A stretch of DNA of 64,000 bases from Spinellus fusiger (Eukaryota; Mucoromycota; Mucoromycetes; Mucorales; Phycomycetaceae). The stretch is taken from the NCBI GenBank assembly GCA_025094145.1, contig JALLLS010000026.1, positions 62,001 through 126,000 on the forward strand. Direction: 5' to 3'. This document shows positions 1 to 11,514 of the stretch, piece after piece; the first letter of the stretch is position 1; the number at the start of each line of letters is the position of its first letter. The notes beneath the pieces are model-generated. The model saw only the letters and a program-made list of their open reading frames with translations, did no database searches and was not told the DNA's origin. Position numbers and translations under genes: made by a program.

Positions 1-250
1 GCCATTGTGACTAAAGATAATAATAATAATAATAAAAGAAAGAAAAAAAAAGCAAGAAGAAAGCAAGAAGCCGTTTTGCATAGGCAGGAAGAGACAGGTC
101 TGTAGCGTCCATTCACCAGTCACATTATGCTGAGGAGAGGTGGTCCAATCGGGAGAAGACATCGAAACAGCATCCTTACTCAAGGAATGACCAATGGAAC
201 GACCAATGGAACGACGCCTCAGGGACGGCAGAAATGAAAAACAGAAAATT
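1..250 (-). other. possible edge-truncated coding exon, minus strand
   Basis: A stop-free reading frame runs on the minus strand from about 250 to the left edge. Its middle part is arginine-rich and looks codon-like (for example SLRRRSIGRSIG). It then passes into a pyrimidine-rich stretch that looks like intron. No start codon or domain can be recognised, and a plus-strand frame overlaps it. It could be the first exon of a gene that runs off the window, or chance. Confidence is low. Confidence 0.2.
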
Positions 251-324
251 GGGCTGACGTAGTAAAAAGAAAAGAAAAAAGGGAGAGAGAGGAGGACTAT
301 ATTTCTTTGTTCTTCTGACGCTTG

Positions 325-528
325 ATGGACTCTTCTATTGGCAAACAAACACATTCTATGGAGGACAGAGGAAAGGCTTCCGAGAATCAATGGGCTCGTG
401 CTCAGGTAAACACACTGCCACTTAATGCACATTATAAACTCATAGTGTAGGAAGCGGAAAAATTAAAGGCACTGAGAGAGAAGATGCAAAAGGAAGCAGA
501 GGCTGTCAAGACACCTGGAAAGCAGTGA
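325..528 (+). CDS. mitochondrial ATPase inhibitor (IF1/INH1)-like small protein
   Basis: Two exons, 325-405 and 451-528, are joined by a 45-bp GT-AG intron in phase 0 and give a protein of 52 residues. The core EDRGKASENQWARAQEAEKL resembles the minimal inhibitory helix of F1-ATPase inhibitors (pattern KR-kA-E-ir-E-ekL), followed by a lysine/glutamate-rich helix of the coiled-coil type. Family members bind F1-ATP synthase in mitochondria and block ATP hydrolysis at low pH. The chosen ATG has an in-frame TGA just upstream and no targeting peptide follows it. A targeting exon may therefore lie further upstream, where a basic frame starting near 127 is suggestive but no clean splice was found. 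The length is short for the family. Confidence 0.5.
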
Positions 529-814
529 ATAAGACTGTGATTGTACAGTGTTTATAGTGTAATAAAATACATGTTGGTGTTTATAACATAGTAGACTCTA
601 TAATGTGTATTTGGAATAAGAGTAAACCAAAGAAAGATATACCTACAAAGCATACCTTATTAAAATATCACTTTTACAATGTCCATGTCAAAGATAAGAG
701 ACTGTTTAGAGCGTAAACCCCTAATAGAATGTGATTTCTGACTCTTTCTAGCTCATTTAGCCATCTTTATTTTGGCTCAATGCTTTTGGAAGTTTATATA
801 TTTACAGGGTCAAC
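529..814. other. intergenic, no gene seen
   Basis: AT-rich spacer between the inhibitor-like gene and the left arm of the 1.03-kb inverted duplication. The AATAAA-like sequence near 560 probably serves 3-prime end formation. Nothing else is recognised. Confidence 0.5.
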
Positions 815-1073
815 TTAGTAGCCCCAGAGCAATAGTTCAATAGATCAAGTACAGCTCATATTAGCACAAAATAGAGCTGTTCATCATCATAGCAATGTAT
901 GAAGACATGACTAAAAGGAATACTCTTACTAGGAAAGAATAACGTTGTATTTTTAATAATAATAATAATAAAGACCATCATTTCTTTATTAATCGTTTAT
1001 CACAAAAATCCTATGATTCTTAAACTGATTTGACACTATTGACAGCTGCAGGTCCACCATGGATATCAGTAAA

Positions 1074-1313
1074 CTAGAGTAGGATATCACCATAATCGTC
1101 CAGCAACTTCTTCCGCTCCTCAAAGTCTTCATCTTTCAAAGGAGCCGGCTCAGGAGTAGAATGAGGAACATTACCAGGAACATTACCAGGAAGACTACAA
1201 ATAGGATCAACTTTTTCGGGAGAAAAGTTCTTGGCTTGAGGAATAGCAGCAGCATGAGCACCAACAGCAATGAGGCAGACAATAGTGGCAACTGTAAAGA
1301 GCTTCAGGTGCAT
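1074..1313 (-). CDS. small secreted protein, copy 1
   Basis: Predicted protein of 79 residues. The start MHLKLF is followed by a hydrophobic core and a typical signal-peptide cleavage region (AVGAHA-AAIPQ, residues about 15-25). The mature part is about 57 residues, rich in proline and acidic residues, with a tandem PGNVPGNVP and a single cysteine, and ends DYGDILL. A TATA box lies about 70 bp upstream (CTTATATA at 1382-1389 on the plus strand). The protein is identical to the one encoded at 30787-31026. No known domain is recognised. Secretion is inferred from the signal peptide; function is unknown. Confidence 0.7.
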   Translation of the reverse strand: MHLKLFTVATIVCLIAVGAHAAAIPQAKNFSPEKVDPICSLPGNVPGNVPHSTPEPAPLKDEDFEERKKLLDDYGDILL

Positions 1314-1381
1314 GGTGAGATGTAGAGACGAGAGAATAGAAAACAATGAGAATGAATATAAAAGAGAGTCAAGAGTGAGGT

Positions 1382-1389
1382 CTTATATA
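1382..1389 (-). promoter_or_regulatory. TATA box of secreted protein copy 1
   Basis: On the minus strand this reads TATATAAG, about 70 bp before the start codon. The same spacing is preserved in the second copy. Confidence 0.55.
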
Positions 1390-1842
1390 GTTGTAATGGC
1401 TGAGTACTTGGATATTTCTCTTAACATCCACCTACTTAATGTACGCTCTTTTATGGTTTTATCAATCACAAGTGTCTCTGGTGTGTATCTTTATGCTTGA
1501 TCAACACTACATTGTCTTGTATGATCTCTTGGATCTAATGCCATACTAACCAATGCTTGACATGTGTCTCCTAGATAGGTTCATTAGAATTCTTAGCTGC
1601 ATCTCTGTCTTCGGCTGATGTATCATCATCTTTATATATATAGTCTCAATTTACATAATAGATCTTATTAAAAAGGTTTGAATTCGGAACAGTGTCTAGA
1701 ACAGTAACATTTACTACAGTGTAAATGTTATCAGATGCTATATTTTCATTATATTAATTTAGACAGGCTGTGTTTGTTGCATAATTAAATAGGTAAGCTA
1801 TGATTTGCTAAACATCCCAAGATTCACAAAACATGGTATTAT

Positions 1843-2111
1843 TGTTAGACTAGTAAGATTAAACTGATAGAGTAATATGTATATCAAAGTATAGTATCGT
1901 GATAAGAAATACATCTGAATTGAAACTGTAAACACTGTATGTACAGGTCCATTCTGTGGGTTCGGCTTAGAGTGCTTTCATGTCGGACCATTAAAAAACC
2001 TAAAGATGTTTCTGAAGTCTCGACCATGAAAAATTAGTCATTCAATGTGACTGCCAGAATGGTAAAGAAGTCCTTGCAAAGATCGATGAGTCTTGACTCC
2101 CACTCGTGTCC
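1843..2111. other. intergenic spacer
   Basis: AT-rich DNA between the duplicated arm and the TFIIIC gene. It presumably holds the TFIIIC promoter; no motif is distinctive. Confidence 0.4.
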
Positions 2112-5100
2112 ATGGAAATCCAACCCGGCGCCTATCTAAACTCGAAACCACTCTTCCTTAACTGTGTTGAATGGTCGAACGATGGCCAAGTCCTTGTCTG
2201 TTTTGAAGATGCAGTACATATTTTGGTAATGCATAATAAGATACCATAGCATGCTTATTCTTGCACTAGACACCTGCTCTTACGGGTCTTTCTTCTGAAG
2301 GGGAGGGGTTTACTCACGAAGGCATATCTACCAAAGAACTTACAACAAGAGAGCTTGATGAACAGCAGTGTATGGAGTAGTGTGGAGTAGTGTACGGCCC
2401 CTTTTGCTCACAGGGCTGGACAGTATTTGATAGATCTATACAGACATCATATGTTGTGGCCGAGTGTTTTCGCTCTGCAATATGGTCTCCTACTGGATTA
2501 TCAAAAGAATACGGGTAGATAAACCTTCATAATAAGAATGATAATAGAACCACAAGTATTTACAGTTGAATTTACAGGTGTTTCTTAACAGCAGTTACAA
2601 CGAAGCACAGAGTTACTTTCTATGCAAAGCCCGAGGAAGGACAGTCGAGTTGGAAACGTGTAAGTAGATTTAGCCTAGAGAGAAACTATCTGTGAAATAT
2701 GATCAACACCAACATATCACTACCACTCCACAGGCGTGGAATGTCAGTCGAAGGATATACAATCACGTCAAGGGATATAGTGATGAATCCTCTCTTGAGA
2801 TTGAAGTGACAGATAATGACCCATGGGCTTATGCAGTTGGGGATGAATTTGAGGAAGAGGAAGCTGAATTTGGGGATGAGGATGATGAAGAGGAAGGAGG
2901 AGAAGACAAAGATGATGATGATAACGACAATAATTTTAAGGAAGATGATCCAAAGGAAGATGAAGATTCTGAAATGCAGGATGAAGATGACAACGGAGCA
3001 TCTAAAAGACCCAATAAAGATAAGGATGTAATGCTATTTGCTAGCCATGATGAAGTAAAGCGCTTTCAAACACTGTGTATGTATTATCTTAGTGTAGAAG
3101 TATGCTGCTAAATATTAATAGCTATTTTGGTCAGTTTGTGCATGGTCACCCACTATTATCACAAGTCCATTGGCTGAAAAGCCTGCTATCTTGGCTCTCT
3201 CTCATAAAAGTGGGGATGTTACTCTTTGGAGGTGTGTAAAGTGTCTGTATAAGCTGCTGTGATGGAGTCAATAACAATGTCTATATAGTTTCTCACGTCA
3301 TAAAGGATTGAAGTTCTTAACAGAATACAAGACAACCTCTACTTATGTCAATTTGTTAAAATGGTCTAATTGGAGAGTACAAGGAAACAAGTGTAAGCTA
3401 TTCATAAAGAGATCTATCACTGTGTATTGACTCTTTGTCACAGATACTGCTTATCTTATGTCTTCAAGTACGAATGGCAGCGTTTACCTTACCTCTATCA
3501 CTATCGATGTGATGATGGGTCAATATCTTCATGTGGATATTACCTCTTCTACTGTGAATATGTTGTATTCTTGGTTTGAGGGTGATTTCAGTATTCCAAC
3601 ACTACTAACCTCATGGGATAATTTGGTAATCTATATCAATACTTTGAATACAAGAGTACATAATATTGATTTCTTCTTCTTTTGCTATAGTCAAATCATG
3701 GAGATCAAGTCAAGTTTGGTGTTTCCAAAGGCATTAGTACTGCGTTTATCTTTCTCATAATCAAAGGAGACACTGTACATGTCGAGCAAGACTGGGTTAG
3801 CTATATACCCGAAAATTCTAGCATGGGACCAGCAAGTAAGAAATGGGTTAATTAGAATATAATCTCATCTGTACATTTAGACATTACTTGGATTGAAGAT
3901 GGAGACTACTTGCGACTCTATACCCACGAAGGACAAGGCATTGTTTTATGCATGAAAAACAATACAGTTGAATTTGACCTTGAACGCTCTCAAGCACTGA
4001 CAGATTCATTGATGCTAAAGTACAAGTTCCAGTTCATGGAAATAGAGTCTAAAGCAGCAGACGATGATACCGTGGGTGAAGGCTCAAACATTGATGTGAT
4101 CCCTCTCCTGTGGGGATCAGCTCTGTCTTTCAATCAGCTCTTTACAGCCCTAGCTTTCACAATTAAGCCCTTAAATGATGTCTACAATAGATCCGATGGT
4201 CCATTTGGAACCTTTCTTGGATTTATCATTCATTCTCAAAGAGAAGACTTCAATACTCTGGATGTACTGTGCAAAAATACTGAAAAATACATTCAAGACC
4301 CAGATTTTTGTAAGTATAGATATAAAAACAAAGAAAAACATCCTAGTGCTTATACTTACTATGTTCCCAATAAAGTGTTTACTTATCCTGTCAAGATATT
4401 TTTACATGAGGCCTTGGAGTACGTGGTCAATGATGAAGACAACGATGGTATCTATGTATGGTTAGCTACTATTAGCAATCTATTAAATTCACCAAGAACC
4501 ATAGACACGTAAGATATACTTTATAGTATAAGAAAGAAGTTAGAATATATGCATATAGCATGGAAAAAAACACACTCACTGTTTATTTTCTTTGGTAGAT
4601 CAAAAGATGCTTTAACAAGAAATATCTACAGCAATACAGCCAATGTTGCAGCTATGGTGATAAACTGTATTCGATTACAACTAAAAGTATGTCTGCTTAT
4701 CAATTTAATTATCTTTTATTGATCATATTTCTTAGTTCCTTGAATTACCCCCTCCAGTAAATGATGAATTGAACAGACTTCACGAAAAGGCATCCAAAAT
4801 GGTACAACACTTTCATATTATGTCTGTTTTGAGTTTTATTCTTGATTGCTCTGATGAAGAGTTCAAGAAGTTTGATGGTAAAAAAAAGAGGTCATAGTAA
4901 AAGAGTGTATTCATTCAACTAACACATTGTCTTTAGATGATGATGTGATGGTCATACAGTTATTATGTGATTCAGCATTGTCAGAGTCTTCTATTGAGTC
5001 ACTTCTTCTTGATACTGTTCTCAAAACTCATACAGCACTCGAACGATGTCTTCCTGAACTAGGACCATTTACTGTTCTTTTGGAAGAAATAGAAAGGGCA

Positions 5101-5616
5101 GCTGCTAATGTTGCAGATCGAAAAGAAAAGAAATCGGTTGGCTACGAGAAGTGTCCAATTTGTACAGCTCATATCCTTTTTCTGTTATCATCTAATCATG
5201 TTCTACATTTGAAGGACAAAAACACACTACTAATATATTATTATTATTATTATTTAAAAAAAAACATTCTTAACCTAGTTCTTCTATTACTAGTTATTCC
5301 ATCAAAAGGAACATTTGCAACTTGTTTGTCTGGTCACACTTGGGGTAAGTCTTATGTGTTTTTTCATAAAACAGAACACCATGGCTTGAACTTTATGTTT
5401 TCAGAACAATGCTGTATGACAATGCGTGTGATTTTGACACCTAATGCACGTAAATGTATTAATTGTAATGCGAAAAGCTTACAACCGGGATCCATTCGAG
5501 CATTAAGACCTTCTAATGATGATCCTGATCGGTTGTCCCTCACAGACACCATTCTAACCAAATGCTTCAAATGCTTCAAATGCGGCTATGGATTGACAAC
5601 TACCGATGTGCTTTAA
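2112..5616 (+). CDS. TFIIIC subunit with N-terminal WD40 and C-terminal zinc finger (GTF3C4/TFC8-like)
   Basis: A gene of about a dozen exons: 2112-2225, 2270-2514, 2578-2659, 2734-3076, 3135-3231 and further exons to the stop at 5614. The N-terminus has the beta-propeller pattern of TFIIIC-delta (NCVEWSNDGQVLV, then AWSPTII and LALSHKSGDVTLWR blades). A very acidic loop of about 60 residues lies in exon 4. The C-terminus has the zf-TFIIIC pattern: CPIC, then CLSGHTW, then CINC, spread over the last exons. TFIIIC recruits TFIIIB and RNA polymerase III to tRNA genes by binding A and B boxes in the nucleus. The protein should be roughly 850 residues. One oddity is an in-frame TAG at 2378-2380 inside a tandem 10-bp repeat, with good coding on both sides. 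The final exons converge on msrA. Confidence 0.8.
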
Positions 5617-5812
5617 AGTAACAAACCAAAAAGAAAAACAAACATAAATATATCTTCATAAATCATCAATAAATTCATTTTGCATGTTACTTTAATCATT
5701 CAGGTCTGTTGATTCTCTTTAATATGAAATAATACGTCGGATGGGCGTTACTGATAACTATTTACAGTGTTTCATAATATAAACTTTACTAAAAAGAATG
5801 ATCTATTCTTTT

Positions 5813-6612
5813 TCACCATCGAAGGAAATGAGAAGGGCACTAGAATGAAACAGAGAGAGAGAAAGAAAAATTAATGATCAATGCATTCTTTGATTGTTTA
5901 GAATTCTTACCGCATAACCCTCTGGATTTTTCTCCAAATAAAACTATTACAGTGAATAGGTTTGTTAGAGCATGTCTATAGATTGGAAAAGTGTTGATAT
6001 GTTTACCTGATGGTACTCCTCTCCATCATAAAAGGGTTGGGCTTCTATCAACTGAGTCACAACACCTTCCTTATAGTACTTTTCTGATACTTCTATAGTC
6101 ACTCTTTCTGCAATAGTCTTTTGTTCTTTAGAATGATAGAAGATGGCTGAACGGTACTGGGAGCCAATGTCAGGGCCTTGTGAATTAAGGGTAGTAGGGT
6201 CTAGGAAGAAGTATATCAGCAAAATAAATAAATACATTTTTAATATAGAAATATGATCCATTTTTACCATGCATCTTGTAAAAGAATTCAACAAGTGTTT
6301 CATAGCTCACTTTACTAGGATCAAACTGAATACGAAGCACTTCTGCATGATTTGTAGTGCCTGTTTTTACCTATAGCATTGCGATATAAACAAAGAGATT
6401 TGTATTTATTTTATACTTTACTTGTTGATAGGTTGGACCCACTGGATCTCCACCAGTGTAGCCAACACGAGTAACAATCCCGTACTGTTTAAAATGTTGG
6501 TTGAATATATGTTCTACACCCCTGATATAAAATTAGGCTATGATTGGACTATGAAGAGTTTTATTCTTATTTACCAAAAGCATCCAGCAGCAAAAGTAGC
6601 AGTTTCTGACAT
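5813..6612 (-). CDS. MXR1: peptide methionine-S-sulfoxide reductase MsrA
   Basis: Six short exons with clean GT-AG junctions. The start MSETATFAAGCFWG carries the MsrA active-site motif GCFWG, split by the first intron. It is followed by GYTGGD, the TNHAEV block, DPTTLNSQGPDIGSQYRS and YHQ, and it ends ACPSHFLRW. The enzyme reduces methionine-S-sulfoxide in oxidised proteins with thioredoxin as donor. Length (about 175 residues) is normal, and no targeting peptide is visible, so a cytosolic form is expected. The stop lies about 200 bp from the TFIIIC stop (convergent). The 5-prime side lies about 170 bp from the 5.4-kb mobile element. Confidence 0.93.
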
Positions 6613-6780
6613 TTTATAAGTAGGATAGATAAAAGTTGATCTTCTCACAGGAACACTTATCTTAGTTATATACACAATTTCCGAAAATGGTGTACCTATG
6701 GTGCTATTAGATGAGTAAAATAACCCAGTTATTCGTCATTTATTCGCTTTACGATTGCTCAGTTCTCTTTCAGCTCCGTA

Positions 6781-7449
6781 CACATCCAAAGATTTTTCTG
6801 GCTTTTAAGCGGTAATACCACTTTCCTCTTACGTCCTGGATAAATATTCCCCTTTATATACCGATGTTTAAAAATCAAAAGGTTTGTAAGTATCTAAATT
6901 ATTATTTCTTTTTATAGAATACATCAATAACAAATTGTATTATTAATGACTGTTTATGGTGTTGTGAAGACTTTTCCCATAATTGGATGGATTACTCTTT
7001 TGAGAATTAGGACTCATTTATTTCTAAACTAAGGAGGACTCTATTGAATATCAAGAGATGTCGATAGTTCATAGTATTTTGATAGTTAATCCCTGAATTT
7101 AATGGTATTAGAAAAAGTATAAAAGACGTAGTAATTTCATTCAATAAACAGCAGAGTTTAACTACACATTCTACTTTTCCGTATACCTTTGGCTTAAAAA
7201 CCCAAAGACGACAAAACGCTATAAAGTTAGATATACCGTCACATCCAATTGAATTTAATACTTGCCTAAATTTTAATAAAATAATACTTTATTTTTTAAC
7301 ATAGCACCAACATCCCATCTTTTCACTATCTTTGGTAGCCTGAATTCAAGAGTGTCTTTAGTGTTTTCAACTTGTCACTTTAAGATATATCCAAAAAAAA
7401 AAAAAAGAAAGAGAAAGAGAAAGAGAAAAAAAAAGCAATTTAAACTGAT
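6781..7449 (+). repeat. left terminal inverted repeat (669 bp)
   Basis: Outer arm of the 5.4-kb element. From 7234 it includes a second, inward-facing end-like sequence TACCGTCACATCCAATTG, which resembles the ends of the Tc1 relic at 55327-56953. A poly-A/GA-rich tract at 7395-7438 is preserved at equal length in both arms. Confidence 0.85.
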
Positions 7450-8683
7450 GATCTATAAGGGACCACTGGGAACAGGTAGGAAGAAGGTACTAGGTGTTGT
7501 GCGTAATAGACGAGATATGGTAGATAGTATAGCTGATAACAGATATCAGAATACAGATTTATTTATGACAATTAGATGAGTATTTATACTGATGTCTCTA
7601 AGCTACTATCTGATTGCTAAGTATGAAATGCTATATGAAAATAAAGGAGTGTATGATCAGTGATATAGAAGTGATGCAAATAAAGGAGTGGTATTAATGG
7701 CAAAGAAAATAGAGAAAATAAAGAAGTGTTCATATTAGGTCATCACAATTAGGATTATATACATATTTAACAGATAATTTTTATTTTTCAGATAATAATA
7801 TTTTTAGACATATCTTTTACTATTTGAAAATCTAATACAATATAAAGAACATTTTCTAAATATTAATTATTATCAGATAAATATTATAATTAAAAAAAAG
7901 TATTTTATTATTGAAATATAAATAGTACTTCTATATCATAACATAGAACAAATGATCCACCTGTAGCTATATATTTCTAATAGAAATTATCCCTCAAGCT
8001 TGAGCTTGGATTCATTCTTTTTTGATATAATGCTTTGCTGGATCCAGAGCTCCTCTTCTGCTAACTCTTCAAGACCATTGTGGTTCTCATCGTTGATATA
8101 CTACACTAATAAACAAATAATTTAAATAAACAAATTTCCATCATTGTTCAGTTTGGCTATCTTATATGATAGCAGTAAAAAGACAATAATGAAGAGAAGA
8201 ATCTGCTAAAATTTCAGGAAATCTGATTGATCTACAAAAGTTGATAAAATGCACTGAACTCCAGCCTCTTTGACAAACATTCATAAAGTTGTAAAAAAGA
8301 TATCTTCTTCAGATAAACACTTATATTTTTTAAATACAATTGTATATCTGTTTTGGTCATATAATTTAATATAAAAACTTGTTAATACTTCTATATACAC
8401 ATATTTATTATAATAATACATCTAAAAAAATTATGACCAAAATAAATAAATATATTTCTTATGTATAATAATAATTCTTGTATATATGAAAAAAAAAGTT
8501 ATAATTAGATAGAAATTATTGATATAGATAAATTCTATTGATATAATTATATATATATATTTCAATAATTGTACAAAAAAATAAAATATATATTATAGCA
8601 TTAATGACAAACCTCAGTTTTAAAGATTGATTATATAATTATGAATGTTTATCTTTAAAGCTATTCTTTTACCACTTTCCAGC
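7450..8683. other. element interior, no gene seen
   Basis: Very AT-rich DNA between the left arm and the first recognisable exon of the element gene. It may contain the promoter and small upstream exons, but no exon can be supported. Confidence 0.4.
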
Positions 8684-11439
8684 ATGTCCAATTTGAAAAA
8701 CAAGAATGTCCAAGCATATTTCAGCAGAGTGCCATCAAGGGAATGGTGCATTTCAGAAGTATTCAAGTTCTACAAAAAAGAGGATAATCTTCCAATTGCA
8801 AAAATCATCCAACTGATTGAGGCTGATACTAACAAAATTGCCAAAGCCAATAAGTCCTTTAAGCCTCAACTTCATTGTATTATGAAGGACTTGGAGGTAG
8901 ACCAGTACTTACTTTAGATTGTATATACACTAATATTTTGATATAGAGGGATAATCTTATACACAAAAATAACTAAATAATTAGTAAATTTATAATTTTA
9001 TAAATAGATATGGAAAATCTTTTCTATTGTCTACTGATTGGAGTCTTGTTAAAGAACACCATTTTTATATATTTGATTTAATTATAATAAAAAAATTAAC
9101 ATTTTATAGTTAAAAATATATCAATAGTGTGATTATTCAGACATAGAAAATAACAAGACTGAACAAAGATAATTTTTATTTAGTGGAGTGGTTCATTATT
9201 TATACTTTTTGTGGGTGCTTATCCTTCAGTGGCATTTTACCTTTTGGTAGTTAATGATTAGTTCATGGTATAGCTTATTGATAGATGCAACTGTATGGTT
9301 GGTGTAGATGATTTATCCTATGGTAGTTTACATAGGTATAGCTTAATGGTTGGTGTAGGTGTTCTACCTAATGGTAGACTACATGTTGGAGCCTTATGGT
9401 TGGTTCATTGAATAAGCACACCATTATAGAGCCATCTATTATGTCTTCACTTTTAATTGCCTTTGATAGGTCTTATTTAATCCACTAAGGATTTATAGAT
9501 GAAGGTAGCTCATTAAGTGTCTGATAATAATTTGAGCTTAGAAGGTTGATTTGTAGTTACGACCAATCAGTGAGATTATACAGAGATGTACTATGGTACT
9601 TGTGTGCACTCAAGCTTTCATAGAGTATTCTGAATGTCACAGCATACTACTCATGTTGACCAACTCATGAAGAATCTTTGGATTGAAGTCGGAACACAAC
9701 AAATAGAATGTATTTTCTATTGCCTGAAAATTATTACTATTGGTATAAGTGAGAGATTATTGGTAAAAGGATTTTTCAATTACTAAAACTTAAATAAATT
9801 AAAACATAAATATTAAAACATAAAATATTTGTTGATAAAATGCTAAAAACAAATAATTTAAGGGGGTTTATAGAAAGTAGTGTATCAATATTTATTATCA
9901 TGAAAATATTACATTTTAAAAATTATATGTAAATAAAACAATGTTGATAGTCCCTCATATACTCAGTTGTTTAAAAAGATTCTTACCTCACAAACAATAC
10001 TATCTCCAGTTGAAAAACCTGAGGATAGTTGGGTGAATAATGGGCCTACAACACAAAGCAATAGCCTAAAATGTTCAATGGTAAATAAATATACTCCTCA
10101 TTGTGCCAATATGAAGCTCATCTGTTGCCTTTTTTGTGTGTGTGAATTTATAGAAGAGAAAAGAATCTGATGTAAAAAAGGTAACCTTTTTTAAAAGAAA
10201 AAATAATTGTATTGCAAATGTGTATACTTGAAAAGATTGACCTATTCATAACATTTTCAAATATGGGTTAGGACTCCACTCTGATAAAGAAAGCAAAAAA
10301 GCTTTATGACATCAAGCAGCCTATTGTATCATCATCCATTTCCAATAACAAGCCAAGATTGCCTTTTGATGACATTCTAAAGCTTAATGTGATAGTAGAT
10401 ATCATGATTGCAGATACTGACAGTGCCTCCGGTCCTGTCTATGAGGAATATCAAAGAAACATGGATGAACAGGAAAGCAACTATTATCTTGCAAAGTTGC
10501 CAAATTTGCTTCAATTTTTACAGCAATCTTTGAGTGGTACATTGGACGAAATGTTGGATTTTGTCTGGGACAAGACCAACTGCTGTAAACAAAGTACAAA
10601 GATAGAGCTTCAGTTTATCAGATTTCTAAAGTATTTTTGCACTGATTACCATGCAAACTGTACCAAACCACTACTTCAGAGCAGTTCAAATGAGCGCACT
10701 CCATTCAGTGAACATGTTATACCTGTATTTAAATACTTTGCTGCTGCTACTGGACTCCTCTCTTTTATTTGGTATATAACATTTTGGTCCTTTTGTTCAT
10801 AGCTAACTTTTATTTTGTTGTTAAAAATTGTATAAATGTATATTAGTGCGAGAAACAGTCTGCCTCAAATAAGGGACTTTTGATTTGTTTTCCTGAGAAC
10901 TATAAGCGTAAGCTCATGGATGGAATAGGATACAGTGTCTCTGATAACATTGAGCGTGTCTTAATAGAGTGTTCTGGGAAAGTACAATGCATAAAAACTA
11001 TCTATACTTTGTGCTAACAGACATTGTTTCTTTAAATAGTGATGTTGATGGTACACACACTGAAGAGGATACTTTGAAGTTGATTGAATGTACAACCAAT
11101 TGCCTGATATACGAAATGAACCAATATCGATCGGCTTCTTGGACAACGTTTGGACGAAGAAAGGTGCTTGCTATTCAGTCCATTAAAGATAAAATCACCT
11201 TGCTATCTTCTTCCAGAATTGATCACAACAAGTGGAGTTTTGTAGAACAAAGGTCTACAGTCATACCCAGAAACTGGAACGACAAGTGGCATATTGTCAG
11301 ACTGGTTGAGTTGTTGTTGATGCTACAGGATATGCTAGTTGAACAAGAAAAAGTGATAGAAGATTTGAAGCTTGAGCATGTAGGCCTGAAGCAAGTTGAC
11401 CCTGAAGATGTCATCAGAAAAATGATGAATAAACAGTAA
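8684..11439 (+). CDS. unknown multi-exon gene carried by the 5.4-kb element
   Basis: Coding blocks share the plus strand. They are about 8684-8892 (start MSNLKNKNVQAYFSRVPS, donor after KDLE), 9967-10080, 10268-10770, 10855-10979 and 11022-11439. The last ends EDVIRKMMNKQ. Together they encode roughly 450 residues with a leucine-rich C-terminal helix. The Cys-containing middle has no recognised catalytic motif or DDE triad. A solo LTR sits in the first intron. Splice phases around 10770/10855 and 10980/11022 do not join cleanly by GT-AG, so the gene may be decaying or my boundaries may be wrong. An N-terminal exon may be missing, since TTCCAG lies just before the ATG. It could be captured host cargo or a novel element protein. 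Function is unknown. Confidence 0.5.
9128..9701. mobile_element. solo-LTR-like insertion, copy 1 (574 bp)
   Basis: The segment starts TGTGATTATTCAG, ends GAACACAACA and is flanked on both sides by AATAG (9123-9127 and 9702-9706), as expected for a 5-bp target duplication. A related copy in direct orientation lies at 60467-61047. There is no internal retrotransposon coding sequence, so this is most simply a solo LTR inserted in an intron of the element gene. Confidence 0.65.
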
Positions 11440-11514
11440 ACGTTGTAGTCTCTTTATTGTTATTGTTCATCTATACAGTTAAGCAAAATTAAGCTACTAT
11501 TTGAGTGCATGATA

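Larger units (their letters stand above)
815..1842. repeat. left arm of 1.03-kb inverted duplication
   Basis: This segment matches the reverse complement of 30258-31288 nearly base for base. The match starts at the CTACTAA boundary near 815 and ends near 1842, where the two arms diverge. It contains a complete small gene with TATA box and 3-prime region. The encoded 79-residue protein is identical in both arms, so the duplication is recent or kept alike by gene conversion. No terminal motif or target duplication was seen, so it looks like a segmental duplication rather than a classic transposon. Confidence 0.85.

Noticed and set aside
2816..3031. Met/Lys-rich and Ser-rich frames over the acidic TFIIIC loop
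   Set aside because: Shadow frames of the GAT/GAA-rich acidic stretch.
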